From Prochlorococcus sp. AG-355-A18 (GTDB taxonomy: Bacteria; Cyanobacteriota; Cyanobacteriia; PCC-6307; Cyanobiaceae): a DNA stretch of 64,000 nt. The position numbers and the translations under genes are program-made. The notes beneath the pieces are model-generated. The model was not told where the DNA came from. It made no database searches and worked only from the letters and a program-made list of their open reading frames with translations. Shown here in pieces: positions 41,286 through 51,787 of this stretch. The stretch lies in the NCBI GenBank assembly GCA_003280985.1, contig QCDH01000004.1, forward strand, positions 1 to 64,000. Direction: 5' to 3'. Each line of letters starts with the position of its first letter. Within the stretch, counting starts at the first letter, position 1.

Positions 41286-42428
41286 ATGATTATTAATTCA
41301 CAAAAAAGATCATTTGGGAGAGGGGCGAAAGTGAGCTTATTCACTTTAGGGACAATGCGAGCAACTGAAAGCCTCGAAAAAATGTATGGCATAGTAAAAA
41401 ATGCATATTATGTAGGAATTAACCACATAGAGACAGCACCTTCTTATGGTAATGCTGAATCACTTATTGGAAATTCAATAAAAAAACTAGCAATAGAAGA
41501 GAATATAAAAGAAAAAAATTGGGTGATTACTTCCAAGATTTTACCAAAGGGTGATTTTGACTTTTTAAAAAATAATTTTAAAAAGTCTCTTAAAAATTTA
41601 AATCGCGACAAAATTAATAATCTTGCAATTCATGGATTGAACTTAAAACAACATCTAGATTGGGTTCTTGCTGGGGAGGGCAAGAAATTCATATCATGGA
41701 TACTTGAGAAAGAACTAGTTGATCAAGTTGGTTTTAGCTCACACGGAAGTTATTCATTAATTAAAGAAGCAATTAACTGTGAAGTTTTTAGTTTTTGTAG
41801 TCTACATTTACATTATTTAGATCAATCTAAAATTACTTTGGCAGAGGAAGCTATAAAAAAAGGTATGGGAGTATTAGCAATATCGCCTGCTGATAAAGGA
41901 GGTAGATTATATTCTCCTAGTGAAATTTTGTTAGAAGCCTCTAAGCCTTTTCATCCATTAGAATTAGCATATCGATTTCTCTTGGCAAAAGGCATTACGA
42001 CTTTATCATTGGGGGCGACAAACAAAAAAGATTTTGAATTTGCGCATAAACTGAGAAACTCCTTCGAGAAGCTTACAAAACATGAAAAAAACGCCCTGAA
42101 TAAAATTGAGGAGGTTGCTAATGAAAGATTAAACTCAACCAAATGTGAACAATGCCGATGTTGTCTTCCATGTCCAAATGAAATACCTATTCCAGAATTA
42201 CTTCGTTTAAGGAATATATCTATTGGTTATGGTCAATTAGAATTTTCAAAAGAAAGATATAATTTAATAGGAAAAGCTGGCCACTGGTGGGAAGAAAAAA
42301 ATTCCTCATTTTGTCAAGAATGCAATGAATGTGTTCCTAAATGTCCTAGTAAATTAGATATACCAAATTTATTAAAGCAAACCCATAACTTATTAATTGA
42401 AACTCCTAAAAAAAGATTATGGGGTTAA
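41286..42428 (+). CDS. aldo/keto reductase with C-terminal ferredoxin-like cysteine motifs
   Basis: FSLGTMR-like start, INHIETAPSYGNAESLIGNSI, CEQCRCCLPCPNEIPIPELL, CQECNECVPKCPSKLDIP. Confidence 0.87.
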   Translation: MIINSQKRSFGRGAKVSLFTLGTMRATESLEKMYGIVKNAYYVGINHIETAPSYGNAESLIGNSIKKLAIEENIKEKNWVITSKILPKGDFDFLKNNFKKSLKNLNRDKINNLAIHGLNLKQHLDWVLAGEGKKFISWILEKELVDQVGFSSHGSYSLIKEAINCEVFSFCSLHLHYLDQSKITLAEEAIKKGMGVLAISPADKGGRLYSPSEILLEASKPFHPLELAYRFLLAKGITTLSLGATNKKDFEFAHKLRNSFEKLTKHEKNALNKIEEVANERLNSTKCEQCRCCLPCPNEIPIPELLRLRNISIGYGQLEFSKERYNLIGKAGHWWEEKNSSFCQECNECVPKCPSKLDIPNLLKQTHNLLIETPKKRLWG

Positions 42429-43415
42429 AGACTCATTCCAGAAATTTTTAAGATTAATTTTTTGTTCATTCGTTAGGACAGGGAAAGACCAACTATTTTC
42501 CCAACATTTCTCAGAAGGGCTTGAAATGGGGAACATCTCAGATTTATATTTACTCTGTAAATAATCACTTTTGAATGGTAGATACCAACCCTGGCTTACT
42601 AATTTATCTACTATTGATTTATTTTCTAAAGATTTAATCCATTGAATTAATATTTCATTATTTAGATTTGATCGACTAAGTAGAAAATGCCACATTAAAG
42701 GTACGCCTTGGTTTGGGAAAACTAAAGAAAGCCTAGGATCTATTTTTAAATATTTTGAACAGAGACTATAAGGAACAATTGCGACACAAGCATCAGAATT
42801 AATCAACCAATTGAGCATATTTTTATCATCAAATAACATTGCTTGACTTTTGAGTTTTTTTAAAGGATTAGATGAACTAATTTTTTGAGAAATTGACAAT
42901 ATTATTCTTGGACTTTGTGGAAAAATAATTTTCCCAGTTAATTTTTTAGAAAGAAGAAAATCCCAAGAAGTTCTGGCTGAATTTATTAATTCTTTATTAT
43001 TTTTAATAATAATTGTATAGGGTACAACGCCAATAGGTAATAATTTACTTCTCTGATTTTGGTTAAAACTTCCCAAAAAATCTATCGATCTCTTATCCAA
43101 ATTTTCGATCAGTGCATGTTCATTTATTTTTTCAAATTCTGCAAAATCTATACTAGAAATCCATCCATCATTTATTAAAATCAAGTCAGAATTGAAAAAT
43201 GTGTTTCTATTTTTTTGTAGCCGAATATTTTCAAAATTAATTTTTTCCTGCTTCCAATCTTTTGGAATTATATCTTTAAAAGATTCTGGATAAAAAGAAT
43301 TTTGAAATGCAATCTTTACCTTATTAGGAAGATTACTGCAAGAGTTTAAGAAAAATAAAAGCGAAAGCTTGCCAAAATTTAAAAATTCTCTTCTCGTTGC
43401 AAATTTTAAAAACAT
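42417..43415 (-). CDS. putative periplasmic solute-binding lipoprotein (polyamine/spermidine-binding-like)
   Basis: N-terminus TRREFLNFGKLSLLFFLNSCSN (Tat-like RR plus lipobox-like Cys); low-similarity periplasmic-binding architecture. Confidence 0.55.
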   Translation of the reverse strand: MFLKFATRREFLNFGKLSLLFFLNSCSNLPNKVKIAFQNSFYPESFKDIIPKDWKQEKINFENIRLQKNRNTFFNSDLILINDGWISSIDFAEFEKINEHALIENLDKRSIDFLGSFNQNQRSKLLPIGVVPYTIIIKNNKELINSARTSWDFLLSKKLTGKIIFPQSPRIILSISQKISSSNPLKKLKSQAMLFDDKNMLNWLINSDACVAIVPYSLCSKYLKIDPRLSLVFPNQGVPLMWHFLLSRSNLNNEILIQWIKSLENKSIVDKLVSQGWYLPFKSDYLQSKYKSEMFPISSPSEKCWENSWSFPVLTNEQKINLKNFWNESLTP

Positions 43416-44588
43416 TTAGCAATCCTTCTCTAAAGAAATTTGACCTAGGACCTTCATTATTTCTAGATTTTGTTGACACAATGAAACTATTTCTTCATTT
43501 TTAAATCCAGCTAAGAAAGCAAGCAATGATATTCCACCAGCACCTACACCTTCTTTTACATGACCTAATTCATAATCCTTCAATTCTTTATATTTTGAAG
43601 ATTTGAAATTCAAAGGACTTACTAGACCTAATAATTTGATATCAAATTTTTCATTAATTAGATTTACTAAATCTTTTAGAGATTTATCTTTCATAAGCCA
43701 CCCTGTTGTCGCAATAAAAACATCTTCAAAAAATTCATCTTTATTTTTTTCATCTAAGAATTCTAATACAAGCAAAATGACCGCTAACATCTGACTTCCG
43801 CCAGATAATATTACAGATTGTTTTGCTGACCTGGCACCAATTAATAGACCCATAGAGAAAGCCTGGAAAGGATCACCTACCGCTGCGACAACATCAAAAG
43901 AGTCGAAATCAGCCTTGAAATTTGCATTGAAAAGTCCTCTTTTAACTACTTGTCTTCTCAATTCTCTTGGAGCTCTAAATAAACTACTCCCTACTAAATT
44001 AGACACCTGCAAACCAAAAGCTTCCATTACTGCCTGCGCAGTTGTGGTGCCTCCCGGTACAGATTCAGAAATTAAAACTGGTTGTTTTAATGATTTTCCT
44101 ATCGTAAGACCTTTTTCATAGAGATTTAAAACTCTCTCTTTGGTCATCGATTTACCAGTAGTAAGACAATTTGATGGGCCCAAATTTCTATCTTCTACAA
44201 CCAAATGATTAAAATAAGGCTTTGCTCCTATTCCCAGAGGAACAATAACTGGATAAATATTTATAAGCTTTGAACAAACATGACTGATAAGGGCGGGAGT
44301 TACACCTGCGTTAAGAAGAGGCAATTTATATTTATGATCTTTTGAAGCACCCTCAAGCAAAAATTCAGCATCTGCGAGCGCAGTTGTTCTCCTTGATTTT
44401 GCATCAATACCTGCAGCGGATATTCCTGGAATTTGAGATGTATTAGTGCCTGCAATTATAAGAAATATTTTTAAATTTTTAATATTGTTTCTAAGTATTT
44501 CTATCTTATTAAGTTGTCTTTTTTTATTGGATTCATTACCAAAAAAATTAATCCCTAATTTTGTACTATACATTTTTACTTTTTTCAA
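43416..44588 (-). CDS. CobT-related / TIGR00303 nicotinate-nucleotide-dimethylbenzimidazole phosphoribosyltransferase-like protein
   Basis: LIIAGTNTSQIPGISAAG, SESVPGGTTTAQAVMEAFG, VILSGGSQMLAVILL, GHVKEGVGAGGISLLAFLAG. Confidence 0.82.
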   Translation of the reverse strand: MKKVKMYSTKLGINFFGNESNKKRQLNKIEILRNNIKNLKIFLIIAGTNTSQIPGISAAGIDAKSRRTTALADAEFLLEGASKDHKYKLPLLNAGVTPALISHVCSKLINIYPVIVPLGIGAKPYFNHLVVEDRNLGPSNCLTTGKSMTKERVLNLYEKGLTIGKSLKQPVLISESVPGGTTTAQAVMEAFGLQVSNLVGSSLFRAPRELRRQVVKRGLFNANFKADFDSFDVVAAVGDPFQAFSMGLLIGARSAKQSVILSGGSQMLAVILLVLEFLDEKNKDEFFEDVFIATTGWLMKDKSLKDLVNLINEKFDIKLLGLVSPLNFKSSKYKELKDYELGHVKEGVGAGGISLLAFLAGFKNEEIVSLCQQNLEIMKVLGQISLEKDC

Positions 44589-45223
44589 TTATTAAAATCA
44601 ACTAAGCTATTTAACAATCTTGGAGGATCTGGGATATTTAATTTAAATCTTGGAAACAGAGAATAAGCAACAACATGCACTGTTAAAACATAAACTATTT
44701 CTTGAAAAATTATTAAAAAAATTGCACCTAATTGGATACTTAAAATTGAGGGGGAAAAAGGTAAATTAAATAATCCAATGACCTTTTCTAGCAGACCATA
44801 ACTTGCTCTAGTGATTAATACCCAAAGATTATCTCCAACCAACGTAGATAATGCTAATACGCGTAGGGAAAAGCCAAGGGTTCCTATAATAACTCCTACA
44901 GTTATACTAAATCTCCAACTTTTTTCTCTAAACCAACACCAGCCCAACCAAAAAGATAAGATCCCATAAGGAAATAAAAATAAAGTTCCTCTAACGGGAC
45001 CCATTATTATCAATAAAAGCAGAAATTGTATTAAGAGTCCTTCCAATGCAATTTTAGTTCCTCTTCTCAAGTGCAACAGAATTATTGGGAGGGGTAAAAT
45101 CAGCCTTAAGAAAGCTCCCCCAATTGGCAAATAATATAATGCAACCCATAATAAAGACGAAAGAGATGCTAAATAAGACGTCTCGACAATATTTAATGCT
45201 TCATTTTTTGTTGTTATTTTCAT
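44585..45223 (-). CDS. DUF2232-like integral membrane protein
   Basis: Multi-TM, YYLPIGGAFLRLILPLPIILLHLRRGTKIALEGLLIQFLLLLIIMGPVRG. Confidence 0.68.
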   Translation of the reverse strand: MKITTKNEALNIVETSYLASLSSLLWVALYYLPIGGAFLRLILPLPIILLHLRRGTKIALEGLLIQFLLLLIIMGPVRGTLFLFPYGILSFWLGWCWFREKSWRFSITVGVIIGTLGFSLRVLALSTLVGDNLWVLITRASYGLLEKVIGLFNLPFSPSILSIQLGAIFLIIFQEIVYVLTVHVVAYSLFPRFKLNIPDPPRLLNSLVDFNN

Positions 45224-45242
45224 TTTTATTGAATATTTTTAA

Positions 45243-46007
45243 TTAATTTTTATTCATGCTTTTATTTTTTGAATCTAAGATACGTTCAATCTTTTCTATT
45301 TCAAAATTTACCTCAGAATTACTTAATATGGAACTTAGCTCTTCAGTAGGGTCCTTCGGATCTACATCTTTTAAGATAAATATTATTTTGTAGGATTGAA
45401 GATCAATATTTCTTTTTTTTATAGACTTCTTAATTTTTTTATTTTTTTGTTTTGTTATTTTTTCTGAATTTATATCTTTTTTATTTTCGATAAAACTTAC
45501 TGGCTTTTCTACTTTCTCTATTTTTTCATTTTTTTTATCATTAATCTCTTTGTTTTCGTTTACTAATATTTTTTTATTTTCTGGAACATTTTTTGGCTTT
45601 TCTAGTTTCTTTATTTTTTTATGCTTTTTATCATTAATCTCTTTGTTTTCGTTTACTAATATTTTTTTATTTTCTGGAACATTTTTTGGCTTTTCTAGTT
45701 TCTTTATTTTTTTATGCTTTTTATCATTAATCTCTTTGTTTTCGTTTACTAATATTTTTTTATTTTCTGGAACATTTTTTGGCTTTTCTAGTTTCTTTAT
45801 TTTTTTATTCTTTTTATCATTAATCTCTTTGTTTTCGTTTACTAATATTTTTTTATTTTCTGGAACATTTTTTGGCTTTTCTAGTTTCTTTATTTTTTCT
45901 AAATCATTAAAACTACTTTCAAGAAAATTTCCAATCATCCCTCCAGAGCATGATTGTAAGAAAACTAAAAAAATTAATAAAAAAAATTCTTTTTTTTTTA
46001 AAATCAT
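45243..46007 (-). CDS. Lys/Glu/Asn-rich repeat-containing putative lipoprotein
   Basis: Lipobox-like LIFLVFLQSCSGG; four near-identical 31-aa repeats KIKKLEKPKNVPENKKILVNENKEINDKK. Confidence 0.72.
   Translation of the reverse strand: MILKKKEFFLLIFLVFLQSCSGGMIGNFLESSFNDLEKIKKLEKPKNVPENKKILVNENKEINDKKNKKIKKLEKPKNVPENKKILVNENKEINDKKHKKIKKLEKPKNVPENKKILVNENKEINDKKHKKIKKLEKPKNVPENKKILVNENKEINDKKNEKIEKVEKPVSFIENKKDINSEKITKQKNKKIKKSIKKRNIDLQSYKIIFILKDVDPKDPTEELSSILSNSEVNFEIEKIERILDSKNKSMNKN
45530..45900 (-). repeat. 4 x 93-bp in-frame tandem repeat
   Basis: Anchor TTAATCTCTTTGTTTTCG recurs at 45541, 45634, 45727 and 45820 (spacing exactly 93). Confidence 0.95.
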
Positions 46008-46014
46008 ATTTTTT

Positions 46015-48618
46015 CTAACTTTTCGTTTTCCTATCGCTTTTTTTATTACTTTTCTTTTTTTTTAAAGTAGACCCTTTTTTATCTTTTAGTTTTTCTTCTA
46101 AAAGAGATACAGCATCATCTATAGTAAATTTTTCTAAGTCAGTATCTTTTGCAAGGGAAACATTAGTTTTGCCACATTTTAGATAGACCCCATATCTTCC
46201 ATTTAATATTTGAATTTTTTCTTTAAATTCTTTCGGTTTTCCAAAATCTTTAAGTACCTCTTGACCACCTCTACCCATTTTTGGCATCGCAAGAATTTCT
46301 AATGCTCGTTTTATATCAACTTTAAAAACATCATCCTCTTTCTTTAAGGATCTGTTTTCAGATTCATTTTCATTTTTAGTCCACTTGATATAAGGACCAA
46401 ATCTTCCTCTATCAGCCTCAACAACTCCTCCTTCAGGATGAACTCCTAACAATCTAGGTAAACTTAAAAGTACAAGAGCCTCATCTAGAGTTAGATCATC
46501 AGTTTTCAACTCTTTGGGTAATGAAGCTCTTCTGGGTTTAGCTTTATCTTGATCATTATTTCCCAATTGTACGTAAGGTCCATAAGGACCAAATCTTAAA
46601 AAAACTTTTTCCCCAGTTTTTGGATCAGTTCCAAGATCTGATGGGCCACTTAAAATTTGATCAACTTGCTTTATATCTAAATCTCCAGGAGTAATATCCA
46701 TTGGAAGATTACCTTTCGCCTGAATTTCATTACCAGATTCATCAATTTTTGTACCCTCTAGCCAAGGTCCGTTAGAGCCTATTCTGACTACGCAAGGAAG
46801 GTCTTCGAAATCAACTTGTCTATAAGCTTTACCATCAATATCACCCTCTGTTTTCTGAACTTTTACCTCCAAACCATTTTTACCTTTATAGAAAGTTTCG
46901 AGGTATGGTAGCCACTCAAGATTGCCTGAAGATATTTCATCCAATGAAGACTCCATTTTTGCAGTAAATGTAGTGTCAACCAGATCAGGAAAATGTTCTT
47001 CTAGTAATGCAGTAACCGCAAAAGCTGTAAACGTTGGAGCCAAGGTGTTGGAGGATATATTCGCATAACCTCTATCAACTATTGTCCCAATAATGCTTGC
47101 ATACGTAGAAGGTCTTCCAATCCCTTCTTTTTCAAGCACTTTAACTAATGCAGCCTCTGTATATCTTGCCGGAGGTTTAGTTTCATGAAAAGTAGATTCC
47201 TTTTTAGTAACTTCAAGACATGTTCCAGTTGTTAAGTTTGGAAGAATAATTTCTTGTTGTTCAAGGGATGAACTTGGGTCATCACTTCCCTCGACATAAG
47301 CTCTGAAGAATCCTGCGAAATCAATACTTTTCCCGCTCGATTTAAATAATCCATCCCCCACGCTAATTTCAGCATTAATCATTGTTAGCTTGGCTTCCGC
47401 CATTTGACTAGCTACAGTTCTTTTCCAAATTAAATCGTAAAGAGATAAGTCTCTACCAGTTAGATTACTTTCCTTAGGTGTTTTAAATACCTCGCCTGCC
47501 GGCCTAATAGCTTCGTGTGCTTCTTGAGCATTTCTTGAAGTTGAATTAAATTGTCTTGGTGAGTCAGATAAATATTCGTTTCCATACATAGAACTTACAC
47601 ATTCTCTAGCAGCTTTTGTGGCTTGTTCGGAAAGATGGACTGAATCAGTTCTCATATACGTTATGAAACCTCTCTCATATAGCCCTTGTGCACATCTCAT
47701 AGTTTCTCTTGCAGACAAACGAAGCTTCCTGTTTGCTTCTTGTTGTAATGTGCTAGTTGTGAATGGAGGAACTGGCTTACGAGTGGATGGTTTTTTTTCG
47801 ATTCTTGAGACTAACCATTCCTCTGAGGAAAAATTCTTCAATAAATCATTTACTTTTTCTTCTCCAATTGTTAAAGATTTATTTCCTTGTTTTAATTTGC
47901 CGGTCTGTTCATCAAAATCGGAACCATTAGAAATTTTTTGACCTTTTAAACTAAATAATTTAGTTTCGAAAGTAACATTATCTTTTAATAGGGAAGCTTT
48001 AATCCCCCAGTAACTAGCTTTTTTAAAGGATCTTCTTTCTCTCTCTCTCCTAACAAGAAGTCTTACAGAAACTGATTGAACACGACCAGCAGATAATCGA
48101 GGGGCTACCTTCTTCCAAAGTAAAGGAGATAATTCATATCCAAAAAGCCTGTCCAATATTCTTCTTGTTTCTTGAGCCTGAACAAGTTCCATATCAATTT
48201 CTCTTGTTTGGTCTAGAGCTTTATTAATTGCCTTTTTCGTAATTTCATGAAAAACCATTCTCCTAGTTGGTATTTTGGGCTTAAGTATTTGCAGGAGATG
48301 CCAGCTAATACTCTCTCCTTCTCTATCTTCATCAGTTGCCAGTAATAGCTGGGTCGCACCTTTCAATGCATCTTTTAACTCTTTAACAACCTTTTTCTTA
48401 TCTTTTGGAACTATATAAAGTGGTTCAAAATCTTCTGTTGTATTAACTCCTATCCTTGACCATTTTTCCTTTTTAACAGCAGCAGGTATTTCAGCAGCTC
48501 CTTTTGGAAGATCTCTTACGTGTCCCATTGAAGCGAGAACTTCGTAATTAGAAGGCAAAAACTTTCTTATAGTTTTTGCTTTGGTGGGACTTTCAACAAT
48601 AACAAGTGTGTGATCCAA
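46015..48618 (-). CDS. topA: DNA topoisomerase I
   Basis: TLVIVESPTKAKTIRKFLPSNYEVLASMGHVRDLPK, ATDEDREGESISWHL, SAGRVQSVSVRLLVRRE, FITYMRTDSVHLS. Confidence 0.97.
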   Translation of the reverse strand: MDHTLVIVESPTKAKTIRKFLPSNYEVLASMGHVRDLPKGAAEIPAAVKKEKWSRIGVNTTEDFEPLYIVPKDKKKVVKELKDALKGATQLLLATDEDREGESISWHLLQILKPKIPTRRMVFHEITKKAINKALDQTREIDMELVQAQETRRILDRLFGYELSPLLWKKVAPRLSAGRVQSVSVRLLVRRERERRSFKKASYWGIKASLLKDNVTFETKLFSLKGQKISNGSDFDEQTGKLKQGNKSLTIGEEKVNDLLKNFSSEEWLVSRIEKKPSTRKPVPPFTTSTLQQEANRKLRLSARETMRCAQGLYERGFITYMRTDSVHLSEQATKAARECVSSMYGNEYLSDSPRQFNSTSRNAQEAHEAIRPAGEVFKTPKESNLTGRDLSLYDLIWKRTVASQMAEAKLTMINAEISVGDGLFKSSGKSIDFAGFFRAYVEGSDDPSSSLEQQEIILPNLTTGTCLEVTKKESTFHETKPPARYTEAALVKVLEKEGIGRPSTYASIIGTIVDRGYANISSNTLAPTFTAFAVTALLEEHFPDLVDTTFTAKMESSLDEISSGNLEWLPYLETFYKGKNGLEVKVQKTEGDIDGKAYRQVDFEDLPCVVRIGSNGPWLEGTKIDESGNEIQAKGNLPMDITPGDLDIKQVDQILSGPSDLGTDPKTGEKVFLRFGPYGPYVQLGNNDQDKAKPRRASLPKELKTDDLTLDEALVLLSLPRLLGVHPEGGVVEADRGRFGPYIKWTKNENESENRSLKKEDDVFKVDIKRALEILAMPKMGRGGQEVLKDFGKPKEFKEKIQILNGRYGVYLKCGKTNVSLAKDTDLEKFTIDDAVSLLEEKLKDKKGSTLKKKKSNKKSDRKTKS

Positions 48619-48793
48619 GGTTTATTTCAAAAATTGGTGTTTTTGTTCAGTTAAGGCATATTATGATTATTTGAAGTTTTTTCAAGTAATTTCTTCTGAA
48701 AATTTCAAAAATCATGCCCACAAATTATAATCAAGTTAAGATTAACTCTTAGACCCTTACAATCAAACATCTAATTTAATCCAATTTAATAAA

Positions 48794-50314
48794 GTGCCCA
48801 ACGAAATCTTTACAATTAATTTAAATGCTCAAGCCATTATTCCAGAGGCTTTTATTTTACTAGGTATTGTTGGAACACTTCTTGTAGATTTAGCTGGAGA
48901 AAAAACTGCATCAAAATGGGCGCCAATAATTTGCTATTTATCAATTGGAAGCTCTCTTATTAGTTTGGCATTGCAATGGAGTAATCCAGTAGAAAGCGCA
49001 TTCCTTGGGTCCTTTAACTCAGATAATTTGGCTATTGCATTTAGAGCGATAATTTCTTTATCAACCTTAGTATCTTTACTCATAAGTTGGCGGTATACAG
49101 AACAAAGTGGTAGCCCCATTGGCGAGTTTGCTGCGATAGTTCTTTCGGCCACCCTTGGAGCAATGCTTTTGTGTGGATCTACTGACCTTATTAGTGTATT
49201 TATTTCTCTGGAAACTTTATCTGTAGCTAGCTACTTACTTTCTGGTTACCTCAAGAGAGATCCAAGAAGTTCAGAGGCGGCCTTAAAATATCTCCTTGTT
49301 GGATCAGCTGCTGCTGCTGTCTATTTGTACGGATCCTCTTTTCTTTATGGATTAAGTGGTTCAACAAACTTAGCGACAATAGGTTTAGAGATTATCAACA
49401 AGCCATCCTTCGTTACTTCTCTAGCTCTTGTATTTGTCTTATCAACAGTCGCATTTAAAATTGCAGCTGTCCCCTTTCATCAATGGACTCCAGATGTTTA
49501 TGAGGGTTCACCTACACCTGTAGTAGCTTTTTTATCTGTTGGTTCAAAAACTGCGGGCTTTGCATTTGCAATAAGAATATTAAGCACAACTTTCTCTTCT
49601 TTTGACGAAGAATGGAAACTTTTATTTACCATTTTGGCCATATTGAGCATGGCTCTAGGAAATATTGTAGCTCTAGCTCAAACCTCAATGAAAAGGATGT
49701 TAGCTTACAGTTCTATTGGACAGGCTGGATTTGTAATGATAGGAATAGTATCTGGCACACAAGATGGTTTATCAGCTGCTGTTTTATATTTGGCTGCATA
49801 TTTGTTTATGAATTTGGGTGCATTTTCTTGTGTAATCCTTTTCTCGCTAAGAACTGGTTCTGACAGAATTCTTGATTACTCAGGACTTTACCAAAAAGAT
49901 CCTCTCATTACATTAGGCTTAAGCCTTTGTCTTCTATCTCTTGGAGGTTTACCTCCAATGTTAGGATTTTTTGGAAAGATATACTTGTTCTTTGCAGGTT
50001 GGGCAAATCATCAATATCTATTAGTAATAATTGGATTAGTAACTTCAGTTATATCTATTTATTATTACATTTCAGTGATAAAAATGATGGTAGTTAAAGA
50101 ACCACAGGAAGCTTCTGAAATAGTCAAATCATATCCTGAAATTAATTGGGGAATTGTAGGATTACCTCCCTTAAGAATTGCACTTTATACTTGCGTGGCT
50201 GTAACTGCTCTTGGAGGAATCCTTTCTAATCCTCTTTTTAAATTAGCTAATACTGCAGTTTCAGAAACTCCTTTCTTAAAAGATATTATTGCTACTGCAA
50301 ACAATATTTCATAG
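48794..50314 (+). CDS. ndhB: NAD(P)H-quinone oxidoreductase subunit 2
   Basis: GTG start; [70 protein letters not shown]. Confidence 0.97.
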   Translation: MPNEIFTINLNAQAIIPEAFILLGIVGTLLVDLAGEKTASKWAPIICYLSIGSSLISLALQWSNPVESAFLGSFNSDNLAIAFRAIISLSTLVSLLISWRYTEQSGSPIGEFAAIVLSATLGAMLLCGSTDLISVFISLETLSVASYLLSGYLKRDPRSSEAALKYLLVGSAAAAVYLYGSSFLYGLSGSTNLATIGLEIINKPSFVTSLALVFVLSTVAFKIAAVPFHQWTPDVYEGSPTPVVAFLSVGSKTAGFAFAIRILSTTFSSFDEEWKLLFTILAILSMALGNIVALAQTSMKRMLAYSSIGQAGFVMIGIVSGTQDGLSAAVLYLAAYLFMNLGAFSCVILFSLRTGSDRILDYSGLYQKDPLITLGLSLCLLSLGGLPPMLGFFGKIYLFFAGWANHQYLLVIIGLVTSVISIYYYISVIKMMVVKEPQEASEIVKSYPEINWGIVGLPPLRIALYTCVAVTALGGILSNPLFKLANTAVSETPFLKDIIATANNIS

Positions 50315-50330
50315 AATAATTTTTCAATAA

Positions 50331-51017
50331 ATGTCTAAGAAAGTAGCGATTTTAGAAAATATATCTAAAACATATGGAAAAGAGGATCTAACTGTTAAAG
50401 CTTTAGACAGCATAAACTTAGAAATTAATAAAGGTGATTATTTAGCTGTTATGGGAGCTAGTGGCTCAGGTAAAAGTACAGCTATGAATATTATTGGATG
50501 TCTAGATAGACCATCTGAAGGTATTTATAAATTAAATGGTATTCCTGTTGAAAATTTATCTGACGATGAGCTCGCGGAAATACGTAACCAAAAATTAGGC
50601 TTCGTTTTTCAACAATTTCATCTTCTTACAGACGCAACTGCGCTTGAAAACGTAACTTTGCCGATGATTTATGCTGGTATTGATCCTGAACAAAGATTAG
50701 AGCGAGGTAAGAATGCCTTAAAAAAAGTTGGCCTTTCAGAAAGAATGAATAATCGTCCAAACCAACTATCCGGCGGTCAACAACAACGGGTTGCTATTGC
50801 GAGGGCTATTATCAATAACCCTGCAATTTTGTTAGCAGACGAACCTACTGGAGCACTAGATTCAAAAACCACTGAAGATGTATTAGATCTTTTTGACAAA
50901 CTGCATGAATCCGGAATAACTATAGTTTTAGTTACCCATGAAGATGAAGTTGCAAATCGCGCAAAAAAAATAGCCAAATTTAAGGATGGAAGAATAGTTG
51001 AATTAAAAGTTAATTAA
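50331..51017 (+). CDS. ABC transporter ATP-binding protein (LolD/MacB/DevA-like)
   Basis: GDYLAVMGASGSGKSTAMNIIGCLDRPSEG, LSGGQQQRVAIARAIINNPAILLADEPTGALDSKT. Confidence 0.92.
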   Translation: MSKKVAILENISKTYGKEDLTVKALDSINLEINKGDYLAVMGASGSGKSTAMNIIGCLDRPSEGIYKLNGIPVENLSDDELAEIRNQKLGFVFQQFHLLTDATALENVTLPMIYAGIDPEQRLERGKNALKKVGLSERMNNRPNQLSGGQQQRVAIARAIINNPAILLADEPTGALDSKTTEDVLDLFDKLHESGITIVLVTHEDEVANRAKKIAKFKDGRIVELKVN

Positions 51018-51019
51018 AT

Positions 51020-51769
51020 TCAAAACCTTCTAATTACCTTCATTTGAGTTTTATTTTCAATTCTTAAATTCCCATTGGAATCAATATCTTTAATTTCCCA
51101 TGTATTAGGACAATAACCACTAGGTAAAAAACTTTTAGTAAGAAACTTATTTGCAGATTTAATCACATATTCTTTCTTCTTATTACATTCAATTGAATCA
51201 TAGAAAGCTTTAAGAACTTTGGCTGTCCAATAATGTTGATTAATATTCTTCGTTTGAAGTACTTTTGATAATGAAATACCTTCGAATGGAGTGTAATTTA
51301 AAACATTCATGCCAAGCCCTATTCTTACATAGATAATTTCTTTGCCTCTTGTTATTACCCTTGGTAAAAATCCAATCAACTTTTTTGAACCAAAAAAAAT
51401 ATCATTTGGCCATTTCAAACAAACATTTATATTCTCTTGTCTAAGCATTTCACATAACTTAATACCTAAAGACAAATTAAATATTTTGCATGCAAATTCA
51501 TTTGAAAATATTGGGTAAGCTGCACTTAACCAAATTCCACCTTTTGGAGAAACCCAAGTTTTTGAATTTTGGCCAACCCCTGCAAACTGTTCTCTTGCGA
51601 TTATCGCTACTGGCTGATTCTTCTTTATTTCAGAATATCCAAGCAATTTTGTTAGCTCATTTTCGGTACTTTTACATTTTATTTTGTAAAGAAGTCTCCA
51701 ATTTGGATATTGACCCTGGATTTTTTTTAAGTAAAAAACTGTCTTAGATGCAGATCCAATAACTTTCAC
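51020..51769 (-). CDS. birA: biotin-[acetyl-CoA-carboxylase] ligase
   Basis: AREQFAGVGQNSKTWVSPKGGIWLSAAYP, CLKWPNDIFFGSKKLIGFLP, RIGLGMNV. Confidence 0.88.
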   Translation of the reverse strand: MKVIGSASKTVFYLKKIQGQYPNWRLLYKIKCKSTENELTKLLGYSEIKKNQPVAIIAREQFAGVGQNSKTWVSPKGGIWLSAAYPIFSNEFACKIFNLSLGIKLCEMLRQENINVCLKWPNDIFFGSKKLIGFLPRVITRGKEIIYVRIGLGMNVLNYTPFEGISLSKVLQTKNINQHYWTAKVLKAFYDSIECNKKKEYVIKSANKFLTKSFLPSGYCPNTWEIKDIDSNGNLRIENKTQMKVIRRF

Positions 51770-51787
51770 AAATTCTTTATTAAAACA

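Noticed and set aside
45550-46065. 171-aa + strand ORF with repetitive FSFTNIFLFSGTFFGFSSFFIF
   Set aside because: Antisense shadow of the 93-bp repeat lipoprotein; the 93-bp period keeps all frames open. No start context or homology.
48934-49863. ORFs on other frames/strand within ndhB
   Set aside because: Overlap a highly conserved NdhB coding region with no independent support.
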